Both the position numbers and the translations under genes were made by a program. From Peribacillus frigoritolerans (GTDB lineage Bacteria > Bacillota > Bacilli > Bacillales > Bacillaceae), in the NCBI RefSeq assembly GCF_004358755.1, contig NZ_SMZY01000004.1:248001-312000 (forward strand): a stretch of 64,000 nt of DNA. The letters are read 5' to 3'. The notes below the pieces were generated by a model. The model saw only the letters and a list, made by a program, of their open reading frames with translations, did not search any database and was not told the origin of the DNA. Positions 46,600-56,504 of the stretch are shown piece after piece; positions within the stretch are counted from its first letter, which is position 1; every line of letters starts with the position of its first letter.

Positions 46600-47598
46600 T
46601 CATCTGGAATCCTCTCCATATCCGTTAGGTTTTGTTTGGTGCCAGTTCCATGCGTCCTGCAGGATCGTTTTGATATTCGTGCGGGATGGCTCCCAGCCGA
46701 GAATCGCTCTTGCTTTTTCGGATGAAGCGACAAGTGTGCTCGGATCGCCTGGACGTCTAGGTGCTGCCTTTGCAGGAATCGGATGGCCTGTTACTTCTCT
46801 TGCTTCCTTAATCATTTCATTAACCGAGAAGCCCTGGCTGCTGCCGAGGTTCAAAATGATGCTTTCGCCTTGTCTGCTTAAATAGTTCAGAGCAAGCAGA
46901 TGGGCGTCGATCAAATCTTCCACGTGGACGTAATCACGGATGCATGTGCCATCAGACGTTGCATAGTCATCTCCGAATACAGAGATGTACTCTCTTTGTC
47001 CTAATGCGACCTGCAGAATAATCGGAACCAAGTGTGTTTCAGGTGTATGATCCTCGCCGATTTCAGCTGTGGCTCTTGCTCCCGCAACATTGAAATAGCG
47101 CAGGGATACATAACGGATGCCGTATGCTTCCTCGCACCAGCGCATCATTTTTTCCATCATCAGTTTGGATTCGCCATAAGGATTTGTCGGGTTTGTACGT
47201 TCCTTTTCTGTAATCGGAATATACTTCGGTTCGCCGTATACAGCTGCGGTTGATGAAAAGACGATTTCTTTCACATCGTGCTTCTGCATGACTTCAAGCA
47301 GGACTTGCAGTCCGTAGACATTGTTGTGAAAATACTTGAGCGGCTGCAGGACAGATTCTCCTACTAACGAATTGGCTGCAAAGTGGAGCACCTGGGTGAT
47401 GTCTTCTTTTTCAAACACGCTGTTTAAAAATGCCTGATCTCTCAGGTCGCCCTCGTAAAAACCAGCTTTCGGATGGATTGCTTCTTTGTGGCCGGTCTGG
47501 AGGTTATCGACCACGACAACGTCCACTCCCTGATCTGCTAATTGATAGACTGCATGGGAGCCGATGTAGCCGGCTCCTCCAAGAACTAAAACGCTCAT
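46600..47598 (-). CDS. galE: UDP-glucose 4-epimerase
   Basis: A 332-residue short-chain dehydrogenase/reductase epimerase. NAD binding is [14 protein letters not shown]; the catalytic Ser and Y-x-x-x-K are in [12 protein letters not shown] and [23 protein letters not shown] and the [14 protein letters not shown] block are classical GalE. It regenerates UDP-glucose from UDP-galactose. Four-base overlaps with galK and galT mark translational coupling. Confidence 0.94.
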   Translation of the reverse strand: MSVLVLGGAGYIGSHAVYQLADQGVDVVVVDNLQTGHKEAIHPKAGFYEGDLRDQAFLNSVFEKEDITQVLHFAANSLVGESVLQPLKYFHNNVYGLQVLLEVMQKHDVKEIVFSSTAAVYGEPKYIPITEKERTNPTNPYGESKLMMEKMMRWCEEAYGIRYVSLRYFNVAGARATAEIGEDHTPETHLVPIILQVALGQREYISVFGDDYATSDGTCIRDYVHVEDLIDAHLLALNYLSRQGESIILNLGSSQGFSVNEMIKEAREVTGHPIPAKAAPRRPGDPSTLVASSEKARAILGWEPSRTNIKTILQDAWNWHQTKPNGYGEDSR

Positions 47599-48776
47599 AT
47601 ATGAACCCCCAATTCAATTTCGCATGCGCCGTCCCCGATATCTGCAATGTAGAAGGATGCCTCATAGCCGACTGCCTTTAGGTAAGATTGGCCGACTTCA
47701 TCAAGGAAATCGCCGACACTTTCGCGCTCAACAATCGCAATCGCACATCCGCCAAAACCTGCGCCTGTCATGCGGGCACCGATGACGCCGTTCTGCATCC
47801 AAGCAGCCTCAACAAGTGCATCGAGCTCTGTACCTGTTACTTCATAATCGTCCCTCAAAGAGCGGTGGGAATCATTCATCAATTCGCCAAATGTATAGAG
47901 GTCGTTCTTTTCAAGAGCTTCAAGTGCGTAAATGGTCCGTTCGTTTTCACTGACAGCGTGACGCGCGCGCTTTCTCACGGTTTCATCTGCAATGGAATCT
48001 GCGTACTGATTGAATGTTTCCATCGAGAGTTCACCCAACGACTGCACGGGTACCTTTTCCTGCAGGATTTTCAAAGCATCTTCACATTCCTGGCGGCGTT
48101 CGTTGTATTTTGAAGCGGCAAGCTCTCTGCGTTTGTTTGTGTTCATGATCACGATAACGTGATGCTCTAACTGAATCGGAGCATAGCGGTATTGAAGCGT
48201 ATTGCAATCCAGCAGCATGCCGCACGCTTTTTTCCCCATGCCGATGGCAAATTGATCCATGATCCCGCTGTTGACGCCGATGTATTGATTTTCAACGACC
48301 TGACCGAGCTTGACGAGCTCAATCTGGTCTATTTTCAGATTAAAGAGAGAATCAAGCATAACGCCTGTAACCATTTCAATGGAGGCGGACGATGATAAGC
48401 CTGCGCCGTTTGGAATGTTTCCATAGATTAAGAGATCAAGTCCCTCTTCAATGAGTAAACCGCGCTGCTTTATCGCTGCAATCATCCCTTTAGGGTAGTT
48501 CGCCCAATCATGTTCTTTCTGATAGCTCAAGTCATCAAGCGAGCACTCAACTATTCCCTTATCAGGAAAATTTACTGAGTACATGCGCAGTATCCGGTCT
48601 GAACGCTTTGACGCAAGCGCGTAGGTTCCGTACGTAATCGCACAGGGAAAGACGTGCCCTCCGTTGTAATCTGTGTGTTCCCCAATCAGGTTAATGCGTC
48701 CCGGTGCAAAGAAACTTCGATAGTCCCCGCTGCCGAACTTCTCCCTGAATAAGCCTTCTAATTCCCCCGCATTCAT
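47595..48776 (-). CDS. galK: Galactokinase
   Basis: A 393-residue GHMP kinase. The galactokinase signature is [22 protein letters not shown]; the ATP loop is [18 protein letters not shown]; the catalytic Asp is in [15 protein letters not shown]; and [17 protein letters not shown] is motif 3. It phosphorylates alpha-D-galactose at C1, the first Leloir step. It overlaps the GH42 and galE genes by 4 bp each. Confidence 0.95.
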   Translation of the reverse strand: MNAGELEGLFREKFGSGDYRSFFAPGRINLIGEHTDYNGGHVFPCAITYGTYALASKRSDRILRMYSVNFPDKGIVECSLDDLSYQKEHDWANYPKGMIAAIKQRGLLIEEGLDLLIYGNIPNGAGLSSSASIEMVTGVMLDSLFNLKIDQIELVKLGQVVENQYIGVNSGIMDQFAIGMGKKACGMLLDCNTLQYRYAPIQLEHHVIVIMNTNKRRELAASKYNERRQECEDALKILQEKVPVQSLGELSMETFNQYADSIADETVRKRARHAVSENERTIYALEALEKNDLYTFGELMNDSHRSLRDDYEVTGTELDALVEAAWMQNGVIGARMTGAGFGGCAIAIVERESVGDFLDEVGQSYLKAVGYEASFYIADIGDGACEIELGVHI

Positions 48777-50719
48777 GATGAGTGTCCCCCTCGGTCCATG
48801 ATTTTCGTTTCAAACGGCTGCAGTACTTCTCCTTCAAAAGCTGCTTCCTCGTGGTTGTGGTTCATGACAATCACATGACCGCCGCGAACCACTGCTTCAA
48901 CACCGGGCTCGCTCTCGATGTATGAAATGCCTGATTCGTTTAAGACAGTTAAAGCTAACTCAGAAAGGACGCCTGATTCAGCACCTGTTCCAACGTAATA
49001 CGCTTTTCCGTTTCCATACTCATTGACTGTTAAGGCCGCATAGTTTTTATAAAAACGGTCGCTGTAGGAATAAAGAGCATCTGCAGACGTTGTCCGGATA
49101 AGATCTCTCCAAACCTGTCCCTGTGCCTCTTTCTTGCCGTCTTTAGAAAGGATGGAAACGTGCTGTCCCGCATGAAGCGATTCCGCTTCATCGATTTCAA
49201 TGCCAAGCAGTTCTTTTAATTGATAAGGCGATTTGTCGCCGAATGGAATGTTGTTGTCTTTGTTTTTCATGCCGGCACGGAATGAGAAGATCACAGTGCC
49301 GCCGCTTTCTGTGAAGGCTTTTAATCTTGCAGCAAGTTCTTCGTCTACGAGTGTAAGAACTGGTACAAGCACGACTTTATAATCTGAGAAATCATGATCG
49401 TATTTGAGAACGTCCACGGATACATTCACATCATGGAACGGCTGGTACAGGCGCATTAATTCGTTTGTAAACTCCAGCTGTGAGCTCTGCTGCTGAATGC
49501 GCATCGACCAGATGTTATCAAAGTCATAAAGCACGGCTACATCTGATTGGATTGGTGCCTCGAACACGTCTTCATGCTTGCGGATTTCTTTAAATACTTC
49601 CTGAACTTCGTAAAATTTTCGTGAACGGGTATTGTCGGCATCGATAATGCCAAGGCAATATTGCTCTGCCCCTCTGTTCATGCCTCTGAAGCGGAAGTAA
49701 AGCATGTTGCTGCATCCGTGTGCAAATGCGTGGTACGACCATAATTGCGCCTGGCCTGGTCTTGGAAGATACCCGATAATGTCATGACCCTGTGCTCCCA
49801 TCAGCTGTTCGACAATCCAGAAGTTCTCGCGTTTGATGCCGCGGACAAATCCGAGCGTGAATGATAAGAAGGCTGGTGTGACAGGTTCTGTCAGCCCGCC
49901 CCAAACCGGGTAATTGTCATAAGACACAAAATCTAAGTCTCTTGAAAACTCGTTGTGGTCGAACCATTTTCCGAAGAAGCCGCCCGGGAGATTGGTTGTA
50001 ACCTCTTGATGAGCTCCTTTTACCTTTTTCACTAGATTCAGATGCATCTTTGCGAACTCGCTTAGAGACTCGCTTCTGAATCTGGCCCAGTCGAGCATCA
50101 TCGCCGGATTATGAACCGTGATCGTCGGCTTTGGAACCGGAATTTCCTCAAACGCGTTATACGTCTGTCCCCAGAAAATCGTTCCCCAGCACTTGTTCAG
50201 TTCATCAACCGAGTCATATTTTTTTGCAAGGAATGTGTGAAAAGCATCTCTGCACTGACCGCAGTAGCACATATCGCTGCCTTCATGGCCGAGTTCGTTA
50301 TCAATCTGCCAGGACACGATGCCACTCTCGTTTTGATAGTGAGTAACCAGCTTTTCGACTATCGCTAAAGAATACGTTTGATAGTTTTTAGAGTTATAGC
50401 AGTACTGTCTTCTGCCGCCGAACGATTTCGGATGGCCATTTTCGTCTTCCAGCAGAATATCCGGATGTTTTTTTACGAGCCAGGCCGGGAACGTTGCGGT
50501 CGGTGTTCCAAACATGACCGCGATGCCTTCTTGCTTAAACCGGTTTATGACTGCGTCAAAAAAAGAGAAGTCATACTGACCTTCAGAAGGCTCCATTAAG
50601 TGCCAGGCAAATTCGCCGATGCGCACCATGTTGACGACCATTTCCTTCATTTTTTCAATATCTTCGCCGAACAGGGATGGATCCCAATGCTCTGGATAGT
50701 AATCAACGCCTAAATACAT
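48773..50719 (-). CDS. Beta-galactosidase, glycoside hydrolase family 42
   Basis: A 648-residue GH42 enzyme without signal peptide. The start YLGVDYYPEHWDPSLFGEDIEKM is diagnostic. The acid/base Glu is in SWQIDNELGHEGSD, the structural zinc Cys cluster in CYCGQC, and the nucleophile Glu in FWIVEQLMGAQGH. Family members prefer galacto-oligosaccharides from galactan or milk over free lactose. It acts in the cytoplasm after import by the operon transporter. The ATG is 3 bp after the GH36 stop and 4 bp overlap joins it to galK. Confidence 0.92.
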   Translation of the reverse strand: MYLGVDYYPEHWDPSLFGEDIEKMKEMVVNMVRIGEFAWHLMEPSEGQYDFSFFDAVINRFKQEGIAVMFGTPTATFPAWLVKKHPDILLEDENGHPKSFGGRRQYCYNSKNYQTYSLAIVEKLVTHYQNESGIVSWQIDNELGHEGSDMCYCGQCRDAFHTFLAKKYDSVDELNKCWGTIFWGQTYNAFEEIPVPKPTITVHNPAMMLDWARFRSESLSEFAKMHLNLVKKVKGAHQEVTTNLPGGFFGKWFDHNEFSRDLDFVSYDNYPVWGGLTEPVTPAFLSFTLGFVRGIKRENFWIVEQLMGAQGHDIIGYLPRPGQAQLWSYHAFAHGCSNMLYFRFRGMNRGAEQYCLGIIDADNTRSRKFYEVQEVFKEIRKHEDVFEAPIQSDVAVLYDFDNIWSMRIQQQSSQLEFTNELMRLYQPFHDVNVSVDVLKYDHDFSDYKVVLVPVLTLVDEELAARLKAFTESGGTVIFSFRAGMKNKDNNIPFGDKSPYQLKELLGIEIDEAESLHAGQHVSILSKDGKKEAQGQVWRDLIRTTSADALYSYSDRFYKNYAALTVNEYGNGKAYYVGTGAESGVLSELALTVLNESGISYIESEPGVEAVVRGGHVIVMNHNHEEAAFEGEVLQPFETKIMDRGGHSS

Positions 50720-50722
50720 GTC

Positions 50723-52954
50723 TCATCCCCCATTTTTCGTTAAGTGGAATACGCTTGATTGAAAATCTCCGCCGCGCTCTGCATGGTTCTTGTTCACACC
50801 GTTGTACTCAACCGGAAGCGGCAGTCCTCTTTGCATCAATTCATCTCCGCCATACGCCTGATCTGACCCGTTCACACGGTATGTGCTGTTTGCATCAAGG
50901 CCCTCAAGCTTCAATGTCTGGATTTTCTTCGGATTTGGAGCGGCCAGTACTTGATACCAGCCGATGAATGCTTCTGTCTGATCCTTTGAGACGACCATCC
51001 ACGCTGTTTGATTCGATTCAAACGGGCTGATCAATCGGTGAAAATCGCCGTTTCTGATTAATGTGCGGTGTAATTTATATGTTTCAATCTGAACTTTTAC
51101 TTCTGCTTTTTCTTCATCGGTCATTTTGTTCGGATCCAGCTCATAGCCGAACGTTCCGAAGTATGCGGCATCACCGCGCGCCTTTAAGGATGTTCTGCGC
51201 AGCGTCTGATGATTTGGAATATCGGAAACGTGCGAGCCGATGCTGTAGATCGGATAGATAAAGGAAGATCCGTATTGAATTTTCAACCGCTCCACCGCAT
51301 CCGTATCATCGCTTGCCCAGGCCTGGGGAGCATAATAAAGCATTCCTGCATCAAAGCGTCCGCCGCCTCCTGCACAAGATTCAAACAGCACATCAGGGTA
51401 TTTCGAAGTCAGTCTTTCATACAGGTCGTAAACCCCAAGAATGTATCGGTGGAAAAATTCTCCCTGGCGATCCTGTCCGAGTGCTGCAGAATACGCTTCC
51501 GTGATGTTGCGGTTCATATCCCATTTGATATAGCTGAGCTTTGCTGATTGGATAATGGAGGAGATTCTCTCAAAGAGATAATCCACCACTTCTTCTCTTG
51601 TGCAGTCGAGCACCCACTGATTGCGCCCGTATGAAACCTGCCGCTCGGGATCATGAATGACCCATTCCGGATGCTTTGAAAATAAATCGCTTTCCTCTGA
51701 AATCATTTCAGGCTCAAACCATAGACCGAACTTAAGCCCTTCGTTTCGGACCGACTGTGACAAAGCGTCAATTCCGTCCGGTAATTTGTTTTTGTCCACA
51801 AACCAGTCACCGAGTGATGTCGTATCATCGTTCCGCTTGCCAAACCAGCCATCATCCAAGACGAATAATTCAACGCCGAGTTCCTTGGCCTGCTTGGCAA
51901 TTGCGACGATTTTGTCTGCATTAAAGTCAAAGTAAGTGGCTTCCCAGTTGTTGATCAGAACAGGACGCTCTCTTTTTTGCCAGACAGGTGCAATGAGATG
52001 CTCTCTGAAGAGGTTGTGAGTGGACTGAGTAAGACCGTTCAGCCCTTGACTTGAGTACGTCATGACAGCCTCTGGCGTATGGAACGATTCGCCCGGGTTC
52101 AGGCGCCAGTTAAACTGGAACGGATGAATGCCCATTTGAATACGCGCTGTATCATAATGATCGACCTCAGCCTGCGCTAAAAAATTGCCGCTGTATACGA
52201 AGTGAAAGCTGTAGGCCTCCCCGCTTGTTTCAGTTGTATGCGGACGTTTCAGCGCCATAAACGGGTTATGGTGATGCGAGCTTGCTCCGCGAATGCTTGA
52301 AATCGATTGAATGCCGGTCTGCAGCTTTCGTTCTTTCACATGTCTCTCTCTTGACCATGTTCCGGCAAGATGGACCATTGTAAAATCATGATCGGCAAGA
52401 TCGAGTGACAAGCTCATCATTCTTTCGATATCGACCGGCTGCTCTCCCTCGTTTTCAAGGCTTGCATGTCGTGTGATCGAAGAGCTGTTTTCAAAGATTG
52501 TATAGGAGAGTTTAAGTTTCAAATCTCTCACTTTATCAAGTAAGGTAATGATGAGCGTGCGCGCTTCGCCTGCATTGGCAAACGTAGCCGGCATGCCGGG
52601 GATGCGCTCTTTTCCATCAATCACTTCATAGGATGAATACTCAAACTTGCTGACAGAGCTTCCATTTGGATGCCGCAGGGAAATCGCCGGCTCTCTGAAA
52701 TCGCTCGTTCCATACAGCGGGTATTCCTGACACACTGTCTCAAGGGAAAAGGCAGGATCATTCTTTTCAGGATGACAGCTTGCCGCAGTCGGAATATGAT
52801 AAGCGGCAAAATGAGAGAAGTCAGGCTGATGGTTCAATTTTTTTCCGTAGTACAGCTGGCCAAGCTCACCGTTTTTCATGACATGAAAGATATAGCTGAC
52901 CGTTTTGTTTGTAAGGTGGAATTGGTTGCGTTCTTCATTTATGAATATAGGCAT
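50723..52954 (-). CDS. Alpha-galactosidase, glycoside hydrolase family 36
   Basis: A 743-residue cytoplasmic GH36 enzyme. The N-terminal beta-sandwich ends near residue 330; the TIM barrel carries INNWEATYFDFNADKI, the nucleophile Asp in SYIKWDMNRNITEAYS and the acid/base Asp in QAWASDDTDAVERL, after the loop ESCAGGGGRFDAGMLYY. It removes alpha-1,6-galactose from raffinose-family sugars or galactomannan fragments. AAGGAGCACGCTGCG precedes the ATG. It lies between GH35 and GH42 in the operon, so alpha- and beta-linked galactosides are both targets. Confidence 0.92.
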   Translation of the reverse strand: MPIFINEERNQFHLTNKTVSYIFHVMKNGELGQLYYGKKLNHQPDFSHFAAYHIPTAASCHPEKNDPAFSLETVCQEYPLYGTSDFREPAISLRHPNGSSVSKFEYSSYEVIDGKERIPGMPATFANAGEARTLIITLLDKVRDLKLKLSYTIFENSSSITRHASLENEGEQPVDIERMMSLSLDLADHDFTMVHLAGTWSRERHVKERKLQTGIQSISSIRGASSHHHNPFMALKRPHTTETSGEAYSFHFVYSGNFLAQAEVDHYDTARIQMGIHPFQFNWRLNPGESFHTPEAVMTYSSQGLNGLTQSTHNLFREHLIAPVWQKRERPVLINNWEATYFDFNADKIVAIAKQAKELGVELFVLDDGWFGKRNDDTTSLGDWFVDKNKLPDGIDALSQSVRNEGLKFGLWFEPEMISEESDLFSKHPEWVIHDPERQVSYGRNQWVLDCTREEVVDYLFERISSIIQSAKLSYIKWDMNRNITEAYSAALGQDRQGEFFHRYILGVYDLYERLTSKYPDVLFESCAGGGGRFDAGMLYYAPQAWASDDTDAVERLKIQYGSSFIYPIYSIGSHVSDIPNHQTLRRTSLKARGDAAYFGTFGYELDPNKMTDEEKAEVKVQIETYKLHRTLIRNGDFHRLISPFESNQTAWMVVSKDQTEAFIGWYQVLAAPNPKKIQTLKLEGLDANSTYRVNGSDQAYGGDELMQRGLPLPVEYNGVNKNHAERGGDFQSSVFHLTKNGG

Positions 52955-52968
52955 CGCAGCGTGCTCCT

Positions 52969-54690
52969 TTAGCCAAGATTTGATTCATTCGTAAGAGTGA
53001 TGGAATGTGCATTTGTTCCTTCTAGCTCGATAAGTAAAATCTCATTTGTTCCTTTTTTCAAAATAGGACCCGGCACGTACAGGCTTTTTTGAGGTCCTTC
53101 TGTGACCCAGTAGCGGCCAAGGTTAAAGCCGTTCACCCACACATTTCCTTTCGTCCAGCCTTCTAAATCAATAAAGGTATCCGCAGCTTCTTCAATTGAA
53201 AGTTCACCTTTGTAAAAACGCGGAAAGCGTTCATCTTTTCCTTCAATGAATGAAATGGCTTCCTCGTCAGGATTAAGCGAATAGACGTCCCAATGGAACC
53301 AGTACTGATTGCCGATCCAGAGGTTATCGATGATGCCCTTTTTATCCTTTAAATGCTTGCCGTAATTGACGCGTCCCATGTTTTCAACAAAGATTTCAAG
53401 GATGTTTTCCTTCTCGCTGAAGGGCAGCTTAATCGTTTTTTCTGCATCATTGCGGTACACGGTGCGCTCGAGCTTTCCGTTAATATAAATAAACGCTCTG
53501 TCACGGATTGGCGTGATATCCACTTCAAGCTCGCCTTGCTTTGTGATCGTTGTTTTGTAAAGGATATAGCCGTAGTTCTGATTCAGTTCCTCCATTGATT
53601 TTGGAGCAATAAGCGTTTCCGGTGCTTTTTGCTTCAGAAAATCGAACACACTCATTTGCTGTGTAAGCTGAACGGTTCCATAGTGTTTCTTTTCAGACGG
53701 AACCGGGTTTTCATTGGGAACAACCGTGTATTTAGACAGCACCTGCTTCACAGCACGGTATTTTTCCGTCGGGTCTCCCCATTCTGTCAAAAGTGCGTCG
53801 TAATCATAGCTTGTAATGGTCGGAGTGTAGAATTCATAATGATTTGCCCCGTTCATGTACCCGAAGTTCGTTCCGCCGTGGAACATATAGAAGTTAACGG
53901 AAGCACCCTGTGACACCATTTTTTCGTATTCTGCCGCTACAGCAGCAGCCTCTCGCGTATGATGCTTGCCGCCCCAATGATCGAACCAGCCGATCCAGAA
54001 TTCGGCGCACATTTTCGGAGAATTCGCTCGAAACGTTTCGAGCGCGGCAAAGGCTTCCTCAGAGCGGGAGCCGAAGTTCAAGGTTGTCACAGCGTCCTGC
54101 ATGGAGCCGTGCTGGATGAACTCTGGTCCGTCTGAGGTGAATAATAGAACATCAATTCCAGCCTCTTTAAAAAGCTCTGCTGAAGCATTCAAATACTCAA
54201 GGTCGTTGCCGTAAGCGCCATATTCATTCTCTACCTGAACGGCGATAACCGGACCGCCGTTTGACGTTAGATGCGGTACGATTTTCGGCATCAGGACGTT
54301 AAAATAGGAGCGCAGATGCTCAAAAAAGACAGGATCTGAGCTGCGGAGCGCCATGCCATGCTCCTTCAGCAGCCACCCTGGAAATCCGCCGAACTCCCAC
54401 TCTGCACAGATATAGGGAGCCGGTCTGAGGATGACGTACAGGTTCAGTTCTTCTGCTTTTTTTATAAAGCGTTCAAGGTCTGCTAATCCTTCAAAGTAAA
54501 ACTCGCCCTTTTTAGGCTCATGGACATTCCAAGGTATATAGGTTTCAACCGTATTCATGCCGAGCTGCTTCAATTTGAGCAGCCGGTCCTCCCAGTACTC
54601 CGGAACGACCCGGAAGTAATGGATGCTGCCGGATAAAATCTGAAACGGCTCATCATTTAAATAAAACTGGTTCCCCTTTGTTGTCAGCAT
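52969..54690 (-). CDS. Beta-galactosidase, glycoside hydrolase family 35
   Basis: A 573-residue GH35 enzyme of the BgaC type, without signal peptide. Barrel signatures are QILSGSIHYFRVVPEYWEDRL, VETYIPWNVHEPKKGEF and APYICAEWEFGGFPGWLL. The acid/base Glu is in VQVENEYGAYG and the nucleophile Glu in MCAEFWIGWFDHWGG. Two jelly-roll domains with GNVWVNGFNLGRYW end the protein. GH35 enzymes often cleave beta-1,3-galactosides, so this enzyme would complement GH42. It is 11 bp after the second permease gene. Confidence 0.92.
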   Translation of the reverse strand: MLTTKGNQFYLNDEPFQILSGSIHYFRVVPEYWEDRLLKLKQLGMNTVETYIPWNVHEPKKGEFYFEGLADLERFIKKAEELNLYVILRPAPYICAEWEFGGFPGWLLKEHGMALRSSDPVFFEHLRSYFNVLMPKIVPHLTSNGGPVIAVQVENEYGAYGNDLEYLNASAELFKEAGIDVLLFTSDGPEFIQHGSMQDAVTTLNFGSRSEEAFAALETFRANSPKMCAEFWIGWFDHWGGKHHTREAAAVAAEYEKMVSQGASVNFYMFHGGTNFGYMNGANHYEFYTPTITSYDYDALLTEWGDPTEKYRAVKQVLSKYTVVPNENPVPSEKKHYGTVQLTQQMSVFDFLKQKAPETLIAPKSMEELNQNYGYILYKTTITKQGELEVDITPIRDRAFIYINGKLERTVYRNDAEKTIKLPFSEKENILEIFVENMGRVNYGKHLKDKKGIIDNLWIGNQYWFHWDVYSLNPDEEAISFIEGKDERFPRFYKGELSIEEAADTFIDLEGWTKGNVWVNGFNLGRYWVTEGPQKSLYVPGPILKKGTNEILLIELEGTNAHSITLTNESNLG

Positions 54691-54701
54691 CTAATTTCCC
54701 C

Positions 54702-55583
54702 CTATTTCACAGCACTGCCGAGCATGCCTGAGATAAATTGCTTTTGCAATACTAAGAAGAAGATAATGATTGGAATCGTAGCGATCGAAACACCCATCAT
54801 GACTTGACCGTAATCAATGTATGAAAGACCCATTAAGCTTGAAAGTGCTACCGGGAATGTGTACATGCTTGCATCATTTAACACAACAAGCGGCCACATG
54901 AAGCTGTTCCACTGTGTCATGAACAAGAAGATCGATGCTGCCGCAAGCGCCGGACGCATAGATGGTGCAACAACTTTAAAGAAGATTTTCAGTTCCCCTG
55001 CTCCGTCTAATCTCGCTGCTTCAATCAGCTCTGTCGGGAATGCAAGGAAGTTCTGTCTTAATAAGAAAATCGCGAATGGATAGCAAAGCTGCGGTGCAAT
55101 GACCGCAAAGTACGTATTCAGCAAATTCAGCTCAGACATCATGCGGAACAGCGGAATCAATGTTGCTTGATACGGAATCATCATTGACAGTAAAAACGCA
55201 GTAAAGATAAAGTTTCTGCCTTTGAATTCAAATTTTGCAAGAGCATATGCTGCAAGCGAACATACGGCGAGCGCTGCGACTACATATAAAAGTGATACAA
55301 ACAGAGAGTTGAACATAACCTGCGGAATATTAATGGATGCATTCAGGTTTTGGAAATTCGTCATCAGCTGATCGCCAGGCGTCAGTGTCGGCGGATTCGT
55401 AAACATCTTTCCTGAATCATTTGTTGCACCGATAAACATCCAGTAAAATGGGAAAATCGAGATAATCAGGAAAAGCATTAATAAACTGTACATGCCTAGC
55501 TTCTGCGGCAATTTTTTGCTGCGCTTCTTCTTTGTTTCGGTTAGGAAATTCGTCTGGATGGTATTGCTCGTTTCTGCATTCAT
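54702..55583 (-). CDS. Galactoside ABC importer permease (MalG-type)
   Basis: A 293-residue permease with six helices and the EAA loop IEAARLDGAGELKIFFKVVAPSMRPALAA. FPFYWMFIGATNDSGKMFTNPPTLTPG in the first loop is typical of carbohydrate uptake (CUT1) permeases. It overlaps the upstream permease gene (TAATG), which favours 1:1 synthesis of the pair. Confidence 0.9.
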   Translation of the reverse strand: MNAETSNTIQTNFLTETKKKRSKKLPQKLGMYSLLMLFLIISIFPFYWMFIGATNDSGKMFTNPPTLTPGDQLMTNFQNLNASINIPQVMFNSLFVSLLYVVAALAVCSLAAYALAKFEFKGRNFIFTAFLLSMMIPYQATLIPLFRMMSELNLLNTYFAVIAPQLCYPFAIFLLRQNFLAFPTELIEAARLDGAGELKIFFKVVAPSMRPALAAASIFLFMTQWNSFMWPLVVLNDASMYTFPVALSSLMGLSYIDYGQVMMGVSIATIPIIIFFLVLQKQFISGMLGSAVK

Positions 55584-56434
55584 TATCTATCACCTGCCAC
55601 TTTAAATTGAATGAACGTTAGGATGCCTACTAACACAACCACGATGTATGCAATGGCTGATGCGTAGCCGAACTGGAAGAATTCGAATCCGTTTTGATAG
55701 ATGTATAAGCCCAGTGTCATCGTTGAATCCGCCGGTCCGCCTTTTGTTAAGTTGAATGGCTCATCGAATAGCTGCAGCGTTCCGATTGTCGATAATGTTC
55801 CTGCGAACAAAATGACCGGCTTCAGCTGCGGAATGGTAATGTAGAAAAACTGTCTGATCTTTCCTGCACCGTCTAAAGAAGCAGCCTCATACATATCGTT
55901 TGGAATGTTTTGCAGAGCTGCAAGGAAGATAACCATGTTGTATCCCGTCCATCTCCATGTCATCGCAAGAATGATGGATGCTTTTGCCCAAAAGCTGTCT
56001 GACAGCCATGGGATCGCTTCCATACCTAAAAATCCAATCACCGTATTAATGATTCCTTCCTCCTGAAGCATAATTGAGAAAAGGATGGAATATGCCACAA
56101 GTGATGTTACGGCTGGAAGGAAAAACGATACTCTGAAAAATCCTTTTAATCTCAGAAGTCCGCTGTTCAGCACACTTGAAAGCACAAGCGCCAGAATCAG
56201 CATGATCGGAACCTGAACGATAAAGATGATAAATGTATTCATAAGGGCTTTATGGAAAATTTCATCCTTGAATAACGTGACGTAATTATCGAATCCGGTA
56301 AAGGTATATTCCCCTGCCTCAAAGGTTTGAAAGCTTAACAAAAGAGATGAAAAGATCGGATATACTGTAAAAATGATAAAGAGTATAACTGCAGGGGCGA
56401 TAAACATATAAGGAAATAAACGTGTTTGACTCAT
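55583..56434 (-). CDS. Galactoside ABC importer permease (MalF-type)
   Basis: A 283-residue CUT1 permease with six helices. FPYMFIAPAVILFIIFTVYPIFSSLLLSF is the first segment, and the EAA loop is MYEAASLDGAGKIRQFFYITIPQLKPVILFA. The start MSQTRLF is set by AAGGTGGGATCTTGC; four upstream codons would lie over that site. It is the second gene of the operon, 70 bp after the binding-protein gene. Confidence 0.9.
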   Translation of the reverse strand: MSQTRLFPYMFIAPAVILFIIFTVYPIFSSLLLSFQTFEAGEYTFTGFDNYVTLFKDEIFHKALMNTFIIFIVQVPIMLILALVLSSVLNSGLLRLKGFFRVSFFLPAVTSLVAYSILFSIMLQEEGIINTVIGFLGMEAIPWLSDSFWAKASIILAMTWRWTGYNMVIFLAALQNIPNDMYEAASLDGAGKIRQFFYITIPQLKPVILFAGTLSTIGTLQLFDEPFNLTKGGPADSTMTLGLYIYQNGFEFFQFGYASAIAYIVVVLVGILTFIQFKVAGDR

Positions 56435-56504
56435 GCAAGATCCCACCTTAAATTAGGAAAGGGCTGAATTAGATTCGGCCCTTTCTTTTTCATTTTTCAA
56501 TGTA